Positions 1-25,108 of a stretch of DNA of 64,000 nucleotides are shown piece by piece. The stretch comes from Cololabis saira (Eukaryota > Chordata > Actinopteri > Beloniformes > Belonidae), in assembly GCF_033807715.1 (NCBI RefSeq), contig NC_084607.1:17346941-17410940 (forward strand), in the 5' to 3' direction. The notes below the pieces were generated by a model that was given only the letters and a program-made list of their open reading frames with translations, did not search any database and had not been told where the DNA came from. Both the position numbers and the translations under genes were made by a program. Position 1 is the stretch's first letter. The number at the start of each line of letters is the position of its first letter.

Positions 1-749
1 TTTGGAGGGTCTGTAACTATAATACACTCTTATATACCACCCCAACTAAATATTCTTACTTTTACTACATATTATTGTGCTCTCGGAAGTAATAACACCA
101 CAGCTTTTGAAATGTGCTTTCTTTCCATCACCTTGCATGATTTCAAATAGCTTCATTAAAATGGGCTTCATTTCATATTAACCTTGTGCTGCGGCACTCA
201 TGTATTCAGCCCTGACAGTGCAAAGGAAAGCCAGTCTGAAACCATCTGTGCGTACAAACACACTCATCTCTTTCAAATGGGAATACAGATCAACCATTTG
301 CCTCAGCTTTGTTCTACATTCTCCGCGGACGTTTGTAGATGCTCTCATCATATTGACACTTGTATTGCTGATTTGGCTATACGGGTGTGTTTTCTTTTAA
401 ATTATCATTAATAATAATACTTATGAGAAGTTTTCTGTTAAAAGTGCCAGCCAATTGCACATACACTGTGCAGTGTCTCTGCATCAATCATGACGTTTCA
501 TCTACTGTAGCTCGCTGATAAAATTTGATGAATGCCCAGCAACAGATCACCTTGGAGATCTTTCTTTGAGACACTGGTGTAACTGCAAATTGGATCATGA
601 AATACACAACCCAACCCCCGCTACAAGATGAATAACTGCATCTGGGGCCTAACATTAAAGTAAAAAATGATATACTTTGTCACACTTTCAGATCTTTTTT
701 TCTCCCTACAACAAACACCAGTTTGTCCTTCTTCTTTTATCCTCCAACC
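1..749. other. AT-rich intergenic DNA
   Basis: No gene or repeat recognised. The short open frames here have no composition or family signal suggesting coding. Confidence 0.5.
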
Positions 750-939
750 CAGGGGTGGGCAGTCCTGCATGTTTAGATGTTTAGATTAGGTGCTCATTGC
801 ACCGGCACACAAGTGACTGTGTCATTAACAGAGTTCAGAGCAGAACTTGATGACAAGCTGATGATGATGATTAATTAGAATCAGATGTGTTAAAGCAGGG
901 AAACATCTACAACATGCAGGAGACCGGCACCCGACTGCT
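750..939 (+). mobile_element. MITE with CAGGGGTGGGCA terminus (decayed)
   Basis: The left end, CAGGGGTGGGCAGTCCTGCA, and the internal phrases TTAATTAGAATCAGATGTGTT and AGCAGGGAAACATCT with AACATGCAGGA are typical of a very common teleost hAT-like nonautonomous element. The right terminal repeat is not recognisable, so the copy is old or truncated. Family assignment is from memory of the consensus. Confidence 0.55.
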
Positions 940-13525
<12,586 letters not shown>

Positions 13526-13793
13526 TGTAGGATTGGGTGTGGTCTGCGGGGGAGCAGCGCACAGGTGGCGCGGGTTGGATCAGCTGATTGGGCACAGGTG
13601 TGTCCAATCAATTTCTCCCCTGCCTGTGTGTTTAAGGAGTGGGCTGACCCTGGATAGAGAGAGGGTGATGACACGGAGCTGCCGGAGACCCGGACACAAC
13701 GTGTGTCTGGTGACGAATAAAGTCAACCATTTCTCCACTAAACCACGTGTCCTCATTCCTGTCTGGTGACCCCGGTAGCACGAGTCGGCTACA
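13526..13793 (+). mobile_element. Possible solo LTR
   Basis: The 268-bp unit begins TGTAG and ends CTACA, a matching TG...CA inverted end. It is markedly more GC-rich than its surroundings. It holds a TTTAAG box near 13630, an AATAAA at 13716 and a GTCCTCATTCCTGTC stretch before the end, as in fish Gypsy-type LTRs. No flanking target duplication was visible and no internal retroelement domains lie next to it, so the assignment is tentative. Confidence 0.4.
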
Positions 13794-14321
13794 TGTACAT
13801 TCATCAAAACAAAACTAGGTGGCAGGTTCACAAGAATAAAATTACTATTGAATCAAGTTATCAACTCAGACCTCTAAATTTGACCCTGACCACACAGTTT
13901 TTAAGACTCGGAAGTCAAAATGGTTGTAAACCAGTGGTCTACTCCAAGATCAAGTATCTTTTATAATATAGTCTATCCCTGTTCAAAGATTATCTGGAGA
14001 CCTGAAATAAACCCACTGGAGAGTTTTTTGCTTTTCGAGCCAGCCCCTAGTGGTCAGTTGAGAGGCTGCAATTTCCCCCACTTCTGGCACCACTCCAGAC
14101 TAGCAAGCAGGATGTAGCTTTGTGTTGAGAAATCCAGGCATATTCAAATCTTAACAAAATCATTAGTCTTAAGATCTTATGTGAGATGTGCAAAAAAGCA
14201 CAAACTTGCTACACTCTTCATGTTAAGAGAAAAATTAATCAAGTAATCTAACCATGACTAAAAACAGTAAAATGTGTATGTGTATATATTTATGCACGTT
14301 TTCCTTCTGTTGCTATTTTTT

Positions 14322-14349
14322 TACTACTACTACAACTACTACTACTACT
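14322..14349. repeat. (TAC)n trinucleotide repeat
   Basis: A run of TAC/ACT units with one interruption, directly before a dispersed repeat. Confidence 0.85.
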
Positions 14350-14351
14350 TT

Positions 14352-14812
14352 CATTTAGCAGACGCTTTTATCTAAAGCGACTTACATCTGAGAGAACAAC
14401 ACAAGCTACAAAAGGGTAGGCCTACAGCTGGATAAGTGCTGGTCACACTGCTGAGAGTCCAGTTGGACACAGGTGCTGCCATGCTAGTGCTAGGGTTTTT
14501 TTTGTTGAACTGTTCCCTTCCCGCCCAACACAACAGTCCCTTTATACAAGAAAACTATGTCTTAAAAGACACCATCATACGATGATCTCGTCACAAGTGC
14601 ATGCAGCTTACTCAGTGCTGAGTTCTGCAGAGCTGGACAAATCTTCTAACTCAGTCTGATGAGCAGAGAAGTTAACTAGATGCAGAAATGTTCAGAGCTG
14701 AGTCTTTAGCTTGCTCTTAAAAGTGGGTACCACCCTGCAGATCCGACAGAGTTTGGTACAGTAGGTCATTCCACCATCGAGGTACAAGGAGAAGAGTCTA
14801 GCTAGTCTCAAT
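14352..14812 (+). repeat. Dispersed teleost repeat, CATTTAGCAGACGCTTTTAT family
   Basis: Starts CATTTAGCAGACGCTTTTAT and continues CTAAAGCGACTTACATCTGA, a phrase found throughout fish genomes. The end, CATTCCACCATCGAGGTACA, matches a later part of the same large repeat. A second, shorter copy is at 29938-30124, and the middle part of the family appears at about 43905-46130. Confidence 0.6.
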
Positions 14813-17800
14813 ACTGTTTAACCATTTTACTCTTAAAGTTTGCTGCTGTTGAAGTTACCTACGTCAACTTTGCAATTAACACGTGTCATGATGAATTTGA
14901 CTCCCGTGATCCCTCCGTCACCTGCAGTCAACGTACTCTGTTGGCTGTTGTATAAATGTAGTAGGGTAGAATTTACAACTATTCTTTCTTAAGTGGAGTG
15001 TAATAGGAAACACAAAGAAGCATTCATGTGAAGCATAACCTCAAAATCCCATTGTCGTTCCAGCCTTGGCTAAAGTATTTCATTTTCTGATATAAAGATC
15101 TATTGCTTTATAATTGTTTATTTATGTCGTGATTTGTAACTGAACAAAAACCCTTGATCAGAGGTGGCCAAGTGGCACTCAATCATTACGTTTGAACTAC
15201 TTAAAGACGTGTCAAGGAGGCTTGCCAACACAACACTGACCCATCCTTGACAGCAGCTAGATATATAGCATGCTAAACAACTGGAGCTATGAGTGACTCC
15301 ATGTCTAAGCTATAGCCAATGGTTGAGTAAGACATACAGACAAAGGTATATGCTGTGTATATTGTGGCGGCATAGTGTACAAATATTGAAAAAATTAGAA
15401 GTTGTGCATCGATAAACAAATATTTTGTAGCTCAGTTTCCTGCCTATACAGACGGAGAATTATTACACCCCCTCAAGATCATGGGTTCGTACCTCAGCTC
15501 AGTTACTTCACAGCCCAAAGATATTCAATACCACTGCAACTTCAACTTCAGCCTTAGAGATGAACATAAAATAAATCATCAAAAGTCATTCACACAGACA
15601 AGAATGTGATTTTTCTGCCTGCATCACACTGTGCATATCTGTCTAATTGTGACTCAGTATTCACAAAAACGACTGGCATGTATTTTGAAAAGTCAGGTAG
15701 AGCTGTTAATAATAAATCATTCTGACACTACTGTGTCACGCAGACTCATAACTTCTCCATATTCACACTGTTTATACAGCGTGTTACACAGTGTCTATAC
15801 ACTTGTAAGCCATGAACAATCAGCAACATGAATTCCCAGTCGGTCTGACACATGTGCAACCTGCGTAAAACAAAATGGTCAGTGGTATGTTTATCTCCCC
15901 TGTCCATCAAGTTGATTGACAAATGTGTATTTATGAGTCTGACTGCTTCCTTCCACAGTCACCGTGAAGTAAAGTCATGGACTGCACGCCTGATGAGGTC
16001 CAAGATAGGGTCCTAAAGACAGCAGTTGTGGAAATAGCTATCTACAGAGTGATGCTCTGCATTTGCGAGTTCACATGATTTCAGGAAAAATAATGCATAA
16101 CAACTTCCATCACTGTTGAGTGTTTGAAAATAGGAAAGAATCTTTGAAAGTCCTAAGGGATGTATGATTGCATGGTGATGGGCTACAAAAAAAACAATTG
16201 TTATTTTTTTTTCTTTCTTTCTTTTCAGATAATCCGGATTATCGCTGCCTTCTTGGCTCAACAACCTCCCCCCCGAACAAAAGCAGTACTTTTGTGGTAC
16301 AGAAAGCCTTCCACCTCCTCGCTCACAGCCATGCGATGGCAAAGACTGAACTGTGGACGTCTGTCACCCTGTTCCCAGTCCAACCCTGAAGCCCATTGTT
16401 TGGAAAATGGATTTAAGACTTCTCTGTTTATGTTGAACTCCAAAACATTTTTCCCCACAAGACTAATGGTATCATCATAAAACTCAATGCAAGCACACAC
16501 AAGCATTAGTTGCTCTTCATGGGAAATGAACAAGAGACTTCAAAGATTTCCATGATTGTTTGATCAGTATTGATACTTCATAGTACATATAATCATTGAG
16601 AGAGAGATGCTTGAAAATAAAATTAGACTGAAGAAAATCAAATGTGAGTAAGGTTATGACGTGGGCCTTTATTGTCCATTGTTTGGCCGTCCTCCTTGTC
16701 TTTCAAATGAAAACACAGTCCTAGTCCTTGTTGTGGTCGTCTCCTTCTGAAAGAATAGAGGCAAATCAGAATATTAATGTTAAGATGTTTTCATCCAAAG
16801 CAGCTTCCAGGTGAGGAACAAGACTTGGGGCAGTGTGGAGTCTATATCTTGCCCCAAGACATGTCAACATGCAGTTAAAGAGTGTAAAAGCGGTGGTCTT
16901 TAAAGTGGTGGACAACTACCCTTATGAGTTTATAATTATTTACCAATGAAAAGATTACCTGCTTCCTACAGAGAGGCTGTGGCAGCCATTTATTTGATTT
17001 TATTTACACCTCAGGCCTTTCGTGTAGACCTGTAAAGATTTTTTAAATATTTATTGATTCACACTTTGCAGGGTTAGTACACAGGATGGCACCAGAAATA
17101 AAAAGTCAAGGTGAGACCCCAAATGACTGATGATCTACCTTAAAAATGTATGGTGCAGAGAAAATGTAAGATCTTGAGGGGATTTTTTCCCCCGACTTAG
17201 CTGTCTTTCATCTTCCTCTCCCTGTCTTATCTCTGTCTGTTTGAGCTGATTTCTCTCACCTCTCTCCCTGTATATGTTGTCTTCTCATGAATTGCACTGC
17301 CTTTACCGAATGTTTTCTGGTTAGGAGTGAAAGTAGGCATTGTGTGCGGCTGTCACTCAACTAGATTATAGCTCTGGAGGATTTTTATTGTTCATCCTCC
17401 AAAAATAAGTAGATGGTTGCTAACTTTGCAGGTTAGATATGACTGAAGATGTCTATTCTTTTCCCTCTACATTGGGGGTTTGTGGTACAAAAAAAAACCT
17501 CAATATAAGAGGAAGAATCAAAAGACCAAATCTGATTTTCATTCAGCAAAGCTGCCTTCACTGATTCTATGAACATCTTGTGCATGCAAATGTCTTCTTA
17601 TCTAATGAGGATAGGAAAATCCAACAGATGGATGTAATTCAAACCTTGAAATAATTTTTTGTTTTGCATTTAACAGTTTGTTCTCTCCTCAAATGCCAAC
17701 ACTCCCACCAGGCTGTTATCTTAGAAAGATGGGGCCTCGTGAGATCTGCAATGGTTTCCCAAAAGAGAACCCAAATTAACCTACCTATGGCAGTAATATC

Positions 17801-20800
17801 CTTTTTACTGCTGTGAGAAGCTTTTATTCAGCTTTAGCAGTGCAGATAACCAAAGCTTTCTCCATGTGAGGTGATTTTGAGCGATGATTCCATACTTTGC
17901 TCCCTCATAACTGTCCAAATCAAACCCTCCATCTGCGACAACGTCGACTTAACAAAAAAGAAAAAGTCCCTGTAGGTACTATTATACTCTGCACGTTTGG
18001 AAAGCCTAAAGTCTTGACTTTGAGCTTTTGGGGGACTTTTTTACGAACTGCTTTTCCTGTCAAAAGACAGAGAAGTTGGGCCGGTACATGCTCCTTCCCT
18101 CTCTGCTCTCCTGCTGTGTGTCAGCTCCTGAGATTTTAGAACTGCACCAATGAGATTTAATAAAGATAGGTACACTGATGGGGTGGGGAGCTGGGTGGAG
18201 GGGTGTGGAGTTGGGACGTGTCATGGGGGGAGGCAATTACTTTTTTGTTAAATTGGATTTTATTTTTGACCACTCAGAGACTTCCATCTTATCCTACAAC
18301 CCAGTCCTTCCACTCCTTTTCCTCCCCACTGTGTGAAAATTGGGAATGACATAAAGATGAGAGATACTGATGGATAAGGCCACCTGAGATGCTTAAAGAA
18401 AAAAAAAGAGGGCAAGGGAAAGGCAAGAGATGCAGACAGCAAGATTAGAGAATTCAGAGATGCAATGCAGAAATACTTCCTGGTTTCAGGATTTCTTGTG
18501 GGACAGATTTGTTGACCAGTTCCGTCTAAGCTGGCTGTTTGTCACACACAACGAAAAAACTGTGCGTCTATCATACTATCACACTCATATTACTTGCTTT
18601 CACAATTTTCGCTACCATATAAATGCACAATGCAAAGAAAAACCTCATGCATAAGACAGGAGCAGTTTACAAAAACAGTGTACATGATATTTGGGAGAAT
18701 AATAGGCCATAGAATTCATTAATATTTCCTATAAGCCACTTAGAATTCAATGTAGCGTATGGTTGTAATATAAAAGTGAACCTCTAACCTCAGGCCTTCT
18801 CCTCTGTTTACTCCTTCCCAGGAGGAAAAACTGAAGCTAAGACAGTTATAGTGCAGTTTTTGGCCTTCTGCACCTTCAGATTTGATAAACATGCAGACAA
18901 ACACACGACCAGCCCTCCGCTCATTCACCAATATGTATAAGAAGAGACAATAGCTAAACCTGAAGACTTGGATCAGTTAATAAAGCCCAGGTCTAATAGC
19001 GTGGTGGGACTGTTTGTCTGCCCTTGCTCTGCATTCATAATTCATTGCTTGAATGCCCATTAGACACTGTAAAAACAAAATCAGATCCTGGCCATTCTCC
19101 AAAGCCATTAGCCGGTGGGGTCAGCCTGAAGACAACCTGGTAATTGACCGATTGATTCAGGAAAATTGCCGGTCCCTGGGTGAAAGAACAATTTTGTTAA
19201 TTGCATTTTTAACGGTGAGTAAAAGGATTACAGGTGTCTAACAGAGATCAACAGAGTGCAGGAACAGGCGCAGCAATCAGGCAAGCCCACAGCCATCTCC
19301 ATGACCAAGTCCTCTCAGTTCACATCCAAATATCAAAGTAATATTCTGTTGATAGATGCTGAAATCTCTAAAAGATGCTGTGAATAAAAATAGATATATT
19401 AGATATTGCTTTTTGATGATATGTAAAATGAATGAATGAAGGCCCTGAGTTGTTCAGCAGATGTTCCACTTAATCTTAAAACCTCTAAAGCCAACTGTCA
19501 GTCACACTAATGGACCTTAACTGTGGTAAAGTTAATTCTTTTAAAATGTAGTCTGTAATATGTGTGTGAGTGTGTGCATGAAGAATCCTTCAACACTTAA
19601 TGGTTATGTCTGGAAGGAACCCCTTTAGTTTTCAAAGACAGACCTGAGCATGATGTGGCCGGGCTTCTTGCAAATGATCATGAATCAAATATCAGTAATC
19701 AATTTCTAAAATGCTGATGAAGTTTAGTAATATTCTTCAGACCCATGTGTGTTCAAATGAGTCTTATTTGTAATTGAAAATCATGTTAATTATTTTCGAA
19801 CGTACCAGCCGTAAACTGATCAGAATGCATCAGTTGCTAATGACATAATTAGCTGAATCATCTTCTCTGAATGATTGTCTCCCAAATCAGCTGGTTTCTG
19901 GGGCGATAAGTGGAATAATATTTTAAGATTGAACCTATTTCACTGCGTAGGATCCAAGCTATGCCGTTGTGGCTGCAGGAAGTTGTGTTAGACCAATCAG
20001 CATTCTATACTGGCAGCTATGAGAGGCTTTTTCACAGTCAACAATAGCAGCTCTTAAAGAGGTTTGTGTAAATGCTCGCGGCATTAGTTGGATCAAAGCT
20101 GTAGCATATATCCTCACAAAAAGGGGAGCAAAGACTGAATGAAAGCTTAAATGGGTGGAAAATATGTTTCCCCACTTCTCCTTAGTGGCTTTGGCAAGAG
20201 CTTAATTTTGATGACTACCTGCTCTTCAATGATCTGATTTATTGAAGCTAGACAGATTGATAGTCAAATGGTTCATCCAATCACATGCCAAATATATGCC
20301 CTCCTTCAAATAGCTTTCCATTGAGGGTGTCTGAAAATGTTGTTTTTAACAAATCATTTGATGCAGAAGATGAGAAAAAATTTTAGGCTTTTTCAGTGGG
20401 AACAATTTCGTCTTGGGATTTGATTTTATATACATTTTTTATATTCATTTTCATTTTAATATATAAAGGATGCACTTCAAGGCACATTGGAGTGGGCGTG
20501 AGTGTTCAAATCCAGTGCCTTTGTCACTTATATTCAGTCTAAGTTTTGAACACATCTACCAACAACTAGACAAATGTTGTTCACAAATCTATTCACAGCC
20601 TCTTTCAGTCATTTTGGAGGCAAAATTCTGGGTTTGCCCAGGATTCATTTGGAACTCCATCTCACAGTAACAGGTTTGAATCTTTGTAAACACAAGACAA
20701 CCCAGGGAGCAGCTAAACAATTACCTTGGGGAAATCTGCCGGTAACCATGGTCTGTGCTCTGCAACATCTTTAAGCCTGTACCTTACTGCCCTTCTGGAG

Positions 20801-22629
20801 ACGGATCTTCCTGGTTAAACAAGGAGTGTAGTGTGGTTGATAAGAAGGGGGAGGTGGTCGAAGTGGTGGAAACTTTGCCCTACAGGTATGACTTTCGACA
20901 GTGGAAGCGACTTGCTGCTTGGTTACAGTGATGAACGACTTTGCCTACCCTCTGATAATTGCTCACTCGGGGGCAGAGAGAGGTCCATTAATCAAAATGA
21001 GCTGAGGTACTGCAGGACTCTTCCACCTACGGCAAAACTCAGCAGGCTTCTGAAAAGCCCAGAAGACGACCCGGAAGCTTCGGATTCAGAGAAATCAGGA
21101 CACTGTCACTCTGCTGTGACAACCACCGGCTTCATGTGTCGAGCTAACCTACTGAGCGGAGCAGTCATGGAGGGTATGGTGTGTGGGTGGAGGATAGTGG
21201 GGGTGCCATTAAGTGGCTGTCAAATGAAATAACCTGTCAAACTAAACCTGAAGTGATCTGTTCCTATGGGATTGTAACGCAGACTCCGTTGATATGACAG
21301 CCAAGATAGGGTTGTGGGGCTGAGATCATACAGAAAAGGAGGGAGCAGCCTTCTTTTTGGGGTGATTCCGAAAATTAGCCCTGACATATAGTTTGACTTT
21401 TGTTCTTTGGTCATGCTTTCTGCAATGAGAGGAAAAATCTAAGTACCGGTACATATAAGTCAAAGCATTTTCTTTTCTTTGTACAGTCCAAACGTCTTCT
21501 GATTTGGGTCTAGAAACAGAGGATCTTTCTCTCAATTCAAAGAATCTATTCTGTCCTGGTAAGGCTATTTGGTTTCAGCCTTTCAGATACTTTAAATGTA
21601 GTGAAATAGTTATCAAAGTTATCTTTTTCCCCCTACCATTTTAGGGCTGTACTTTATGCAAGAAAAGTAAAGGATTGGCACGAATCAATCATCAAGTCAA
21701 GGGTTGAATCTCTTTGTATTCCGCTTTCATGGATTTGGATGTGGGGATATGTATGAAATCAACTGCTGCTTTTCTTCTGTTATTATTTGTTGTTTTTTTT
21801 CAAATAAATGTCAAACAAGTCATTCAGAACTATATATTTAGTAGTCATAGTAACCTTTTTAGTTCAGGGTGATGGTAATTGTAACAGTAGAGTCTAAAAT
21901 AACTCAGATCAGTCATTGTATCTCATCAGTGGAGCTCAAATGTCTCTGAAAATATTTTTAGGATGTATCACATGAAAGTCTGTTTGAATTGTTGTTCATC
22001 TGGTACACATCATTCATATTTTGATTTTGAATAAGAGATAATTTTTTAGGATATTTTGGGGATTAACAGTGGGCCTCAGCTTTGTGGGAATTTATCCTTT
22101 TTACAAAACCACTGTGAGGCTTGTTTGGACCTTTTTTCATAATCGTGCATCCGAACATAACTAAATTAGGAGAATAATTATGATTCAAATGCAAACGTTT
22201 ATTTTGTGTAAGATAAGAGCCACATTTACAGTATTTATTCACTTGGGAACCTTTAATTCTGCTCAGTTTATTTATGTTCATGTTTGTGGATAAGCTTGTG
22301 TAAGCAAGGTCAGAAAAAACAACTTCTGTAAGAAATGTTCAACTCTTTGACCTTTTTCAGTTGAAATATTTAACAATGAAAATACAAGGTTGCTGGTGAG
22401 TCTCACTTCAAAGATGTGTTTAAATAGGTTAAGACCTGGTGACAGGTAATTAGTTCAGAAGAGAAATGATCTGTTATAACTGCTGAATGTGAAACAGTAA
22501 CACACATCTTTAGGGTAAATTATGTATCAGTGCGCAAATGATCGGTAATATTTTGCATTAAGGCTCTTTTACTAGATAATAAGTATTCCATCTAGCTATT
22601 GTTTCTAGGAGGCTGAAGTCTATCCCACC
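14813..22629. other. Intergenic DNA without recognised genes
   Basis: Nearly 8 kb with no recognised exon or transposon. The open frame at 20831-21232 (133 aa) has no family resemblance. The stretch at about 19000-19240 is complex and AT/TAAT-rich, and may be a conserved noncoding element. Confidence 0.45.
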
Positions 22630-22715
22630 TGTCCACTGGTGTAGACTCTCAGTCATCCAGGTCATGGTGACTTTCAAAAGCTTAAATCAAGACAGCTGGA
22701 CTTTCTTTTCTTGGT
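22630..22715 (-). repeat. Fragment of a dispersed teleost repeat
   Basis: Read on the minus strand it gives AAGAAAAGAAAGTCCAGCTG, then CACCATGACCTGGATGACTG and AGAGTCT, a phrase recurring in many fish sequences, probably a retroelement 3' region. The family is not certain. Confidence 0.45.
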
Positions 22716-23347
22716 ATTTCTTTATATTTTATTTTCCATGCACAGACCTTTCTCGGTTTAGACTGGCTGGTGGGGAGTTTTGAGTTCATAAACTGTCAGA
22801 GTCAGATTTAAAACACTGACCTTCCCATCACTGATGTGGCTCATTTTTACAGTCTAAGTTTCCCAGCAGTGAACCCCACCTGTCATTGGGCAAACATATA
22901 TTGATATATTATGACACATTCATTGGCATCAGGTAATCTGCTAACAGTGCATTGGCTTCAATTCACAGCTTTGATTCATATCAAGTTTTAAAATTGTTAC
23001 AATAATTCAGTTTCATCAATTCTGTCACCCTATTAGGTCTAATATATATATAATACACTGCACTATTGCCCATCGTTGAACCAACTTCTTCATATTTCTA
23101 CATTCCTAGTTGCTTGTTGCGGTCACTGCATGTGGGTAAACTCTTTGTATTTGTGAATGTATCTCAAGCTTTTTCTGATTCAGTGGTCATTCCAGATGAC
23201 AAAACAAAAAAACAACAGTTTAGTAAAAGAATAAAAAGAAAAATAAAGAACTTGTGATTTTCTTTACCTTAAAACAAAAACGCTGTTGCTTTAGGAAACA
23301 TCATACAAAACAAAGACAGTGCTCCATCAAAATTTGGGATTATCTAA

Positions 23348-24491
23348 GGCCCAATCTCAATACTCCCCCTACTTTTCTTCACTCGCCCTTCTTTTCTTCC
23401 CTAACCCCTAAAAAAGAAGGGGGATATTTTAGGGCACTTGAGATCTAGGGCGCTTGGCCCAGGTGCCTGTCCCATTTCTCCTACTCCCCCTCGTTTTCAT
23501 CCCTAACATGATCAGGAAGCTGAGAGCCAAAAGCTGTTGTAATGTCAGCTGTAGCTCTGTTAATATGGCACTTTATTAAGTTTTAATATTTTTTCAGGCA
23601 TAAAGGTAACCTTAAGATCCACAACCTGGGCTCAGTTTATCCAAATAACGCCTGTTAAGAAATTTGACCCGATGTTTTCGGAGATGAGAAGAGCCGCCGC
23701 CCCCGGGGAGCAACCTCAGCTCACAGCCCGAAAACAGACGTGTCCGCCGGATCAAGCTGCTCCGTCGTCCCGGGAGGCAGCTCTGTTGAGAATCACGCTG
23801 GCTGAAATAAATCATTTAGGAAGATAGGTTTAATAGATGAAATCTAACAGTTGTAGCTACGCCTGTTAACAAATTTGCTCCGAAATTTAGAGATTTCTGT
23901 CGGCCGGCTCCGGAGTTTGGGTCCGCGTTAAATCAACGCAGAGTCTACGGCGTAGGGTACGGCGTACGGCGCGCGTCGCCGCGTACATCGACGCAGACCT
24001 TACGGCGTAGGTTGCGTAACTTACGCCGTAGTCTGTGCGTTGGTGTAACACGGAACCATAAATCCCTTTATTCTGGTGTGATCTTCGGCAACTTTATCTG
24101 AAAGTGTGTAAATTACCCAGACAACAGCTGGATTACTTTGTGGTTTCTGAAAACTATTATATCAGAAACATCCAAAATAAATCTGACGAGTCACAGGATT
24201 ATTTGTCTCTATTTCTCTGAGACGAGTCTGCCTGTTTGCCTTCGGTCGGCGAGTCAAATCGACGCAGAGCCTACGGCAAAAGCATTCTGGGAAATTTTCA
24301 TACCCCCTCGCTCGCCAAGTCAGCATCTGAAATCCCTCGATTTGAAGGGGCTATTCTCAGCCCCTAGCCCTCGTTATGCCCCCTCCCCCTTGGTGAAAAG
24401 AGGAATTGGGACACCACTACCTTCACGGGAACGCGCAAAAGTTAGGGTTAGTGAAGAAAACGAGGGTGAGGGGGAGTATTGGGACGCAGCC
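23348..24491. mobile_element. PIF/Harbinger-like nonautonomous element flanked by TAA
   Basis: The left end reads GGCCCAATCTCAATACTCCC. The right end, read in reverse, is GGCTGCGTCCCAATACTCCC; the two ends match imperfectly over about 23 bp. TAA lies directly outside both ends (23345-23347 and 24492-24494), fitting the 3-bp TWA target duplication of PIF/Harbinger elements. No transposase was recognised inside. An internal hairpin (23920-24057) and a second copy of its arm near 24254 suggest a composite. Confidence 0.6.
23920..24057. repeat. Imperfect palindrome / nested MITE-like hairpin
   Basis: The left arm, GGTCCGCGTTAAATCAACGC then AGAGTCTACGGCGTAGG, pairs imperfectly with the reverse of the right arm, GGTTCCGTGTTACACCAACG then CACAGACTACGGCGTAAG. 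It is very CpG-rich compared with the surrounding DNA. Confidence 0.6.
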
Positions 24492-24494
24492 TAA

Positions 24495-25108
24495 GTCTGA
24501 GATTAGGGTTCTAAATTGGAAAATGGTGGAACACCGTCTCCAGGTAGGAAGTGAGGCGCGGCTTTAAGTGAAGGAGTTTTAGGTATTTCGGGGACTTGCT
24601 ACAAATGAGGGCAGAAAAGAATGGAAGATTGATGGGTCAATTGGGGCTTCAGACCTCTGTCAGGTCTTCCATGGTGAAAAGAAAATTGAGCAAAAAAGCA
24701 AGTTTCTCTCTTTATCAGCCAATCTTTGTTGAAACCTTCACCTTTAGTCCTGAAGTGTGGATAGTTACCGAAAGACTGAGATTGCAAATACAAGTGGTTG
24801 AAATGAGCCCCCTCCTCAGGGTGGCTGGACTCTCCCATAGGGATAGGACGGGACGTTCAGTCATGTGGGAGGGACTTGTGAGTCATTGCTCCTTCACATC
24901 GAGAGGAGCCAATTGAGGTGTTTCGGGGATCTGGTTAAGATTCCTCCTGGTCGCCTCCCTAGAGACGTAGGACACACTGCAGATATTGTATTTCTTGGTT
25001 CAAGGCTTGTGAAGGCCTTGGTATCCTCCTGAGGGAGCTGGGGGAAGTAGCTGGGGGGAGGAGGGTCTGGGCATCTCTGGTTAGCCTGATTCCCCACGGA
25101 TGGATGGA
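24495..25108 (+). mobile_element. Decayed 3' end of an RTE/Rex-type LINE (ORF2 C-terminus and GATG tail)
   Basis: Plus-strand translation gives WIVTERLRLQIQVVEMSPLL, then RVAGLSHRDR and, after a frameshift, LLHIERSQLR, resembling the ORF2 C-terminus of a widespread fish LINE (VTERTRSRIQAAEMSFLRRV). It ends in short GGATGGATGG repeats, as described for Rex3 tails. Stops and frameshifts make it a pseudogene. The upstream boundary abuts the TAA of the Harbinger-like element and is approximate. Confidence 0.65.

Noticed and set aside
20831..21232. 133-codon + strand open frame
   Set aside because: No domain, no neighbours, ordinary composition. Left out for lack of support.
24138..24494. 118-codon + strand open frame
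   Set aside because: Lies within and ends at the boundary of the Harbinger-like element; no transposase motif.
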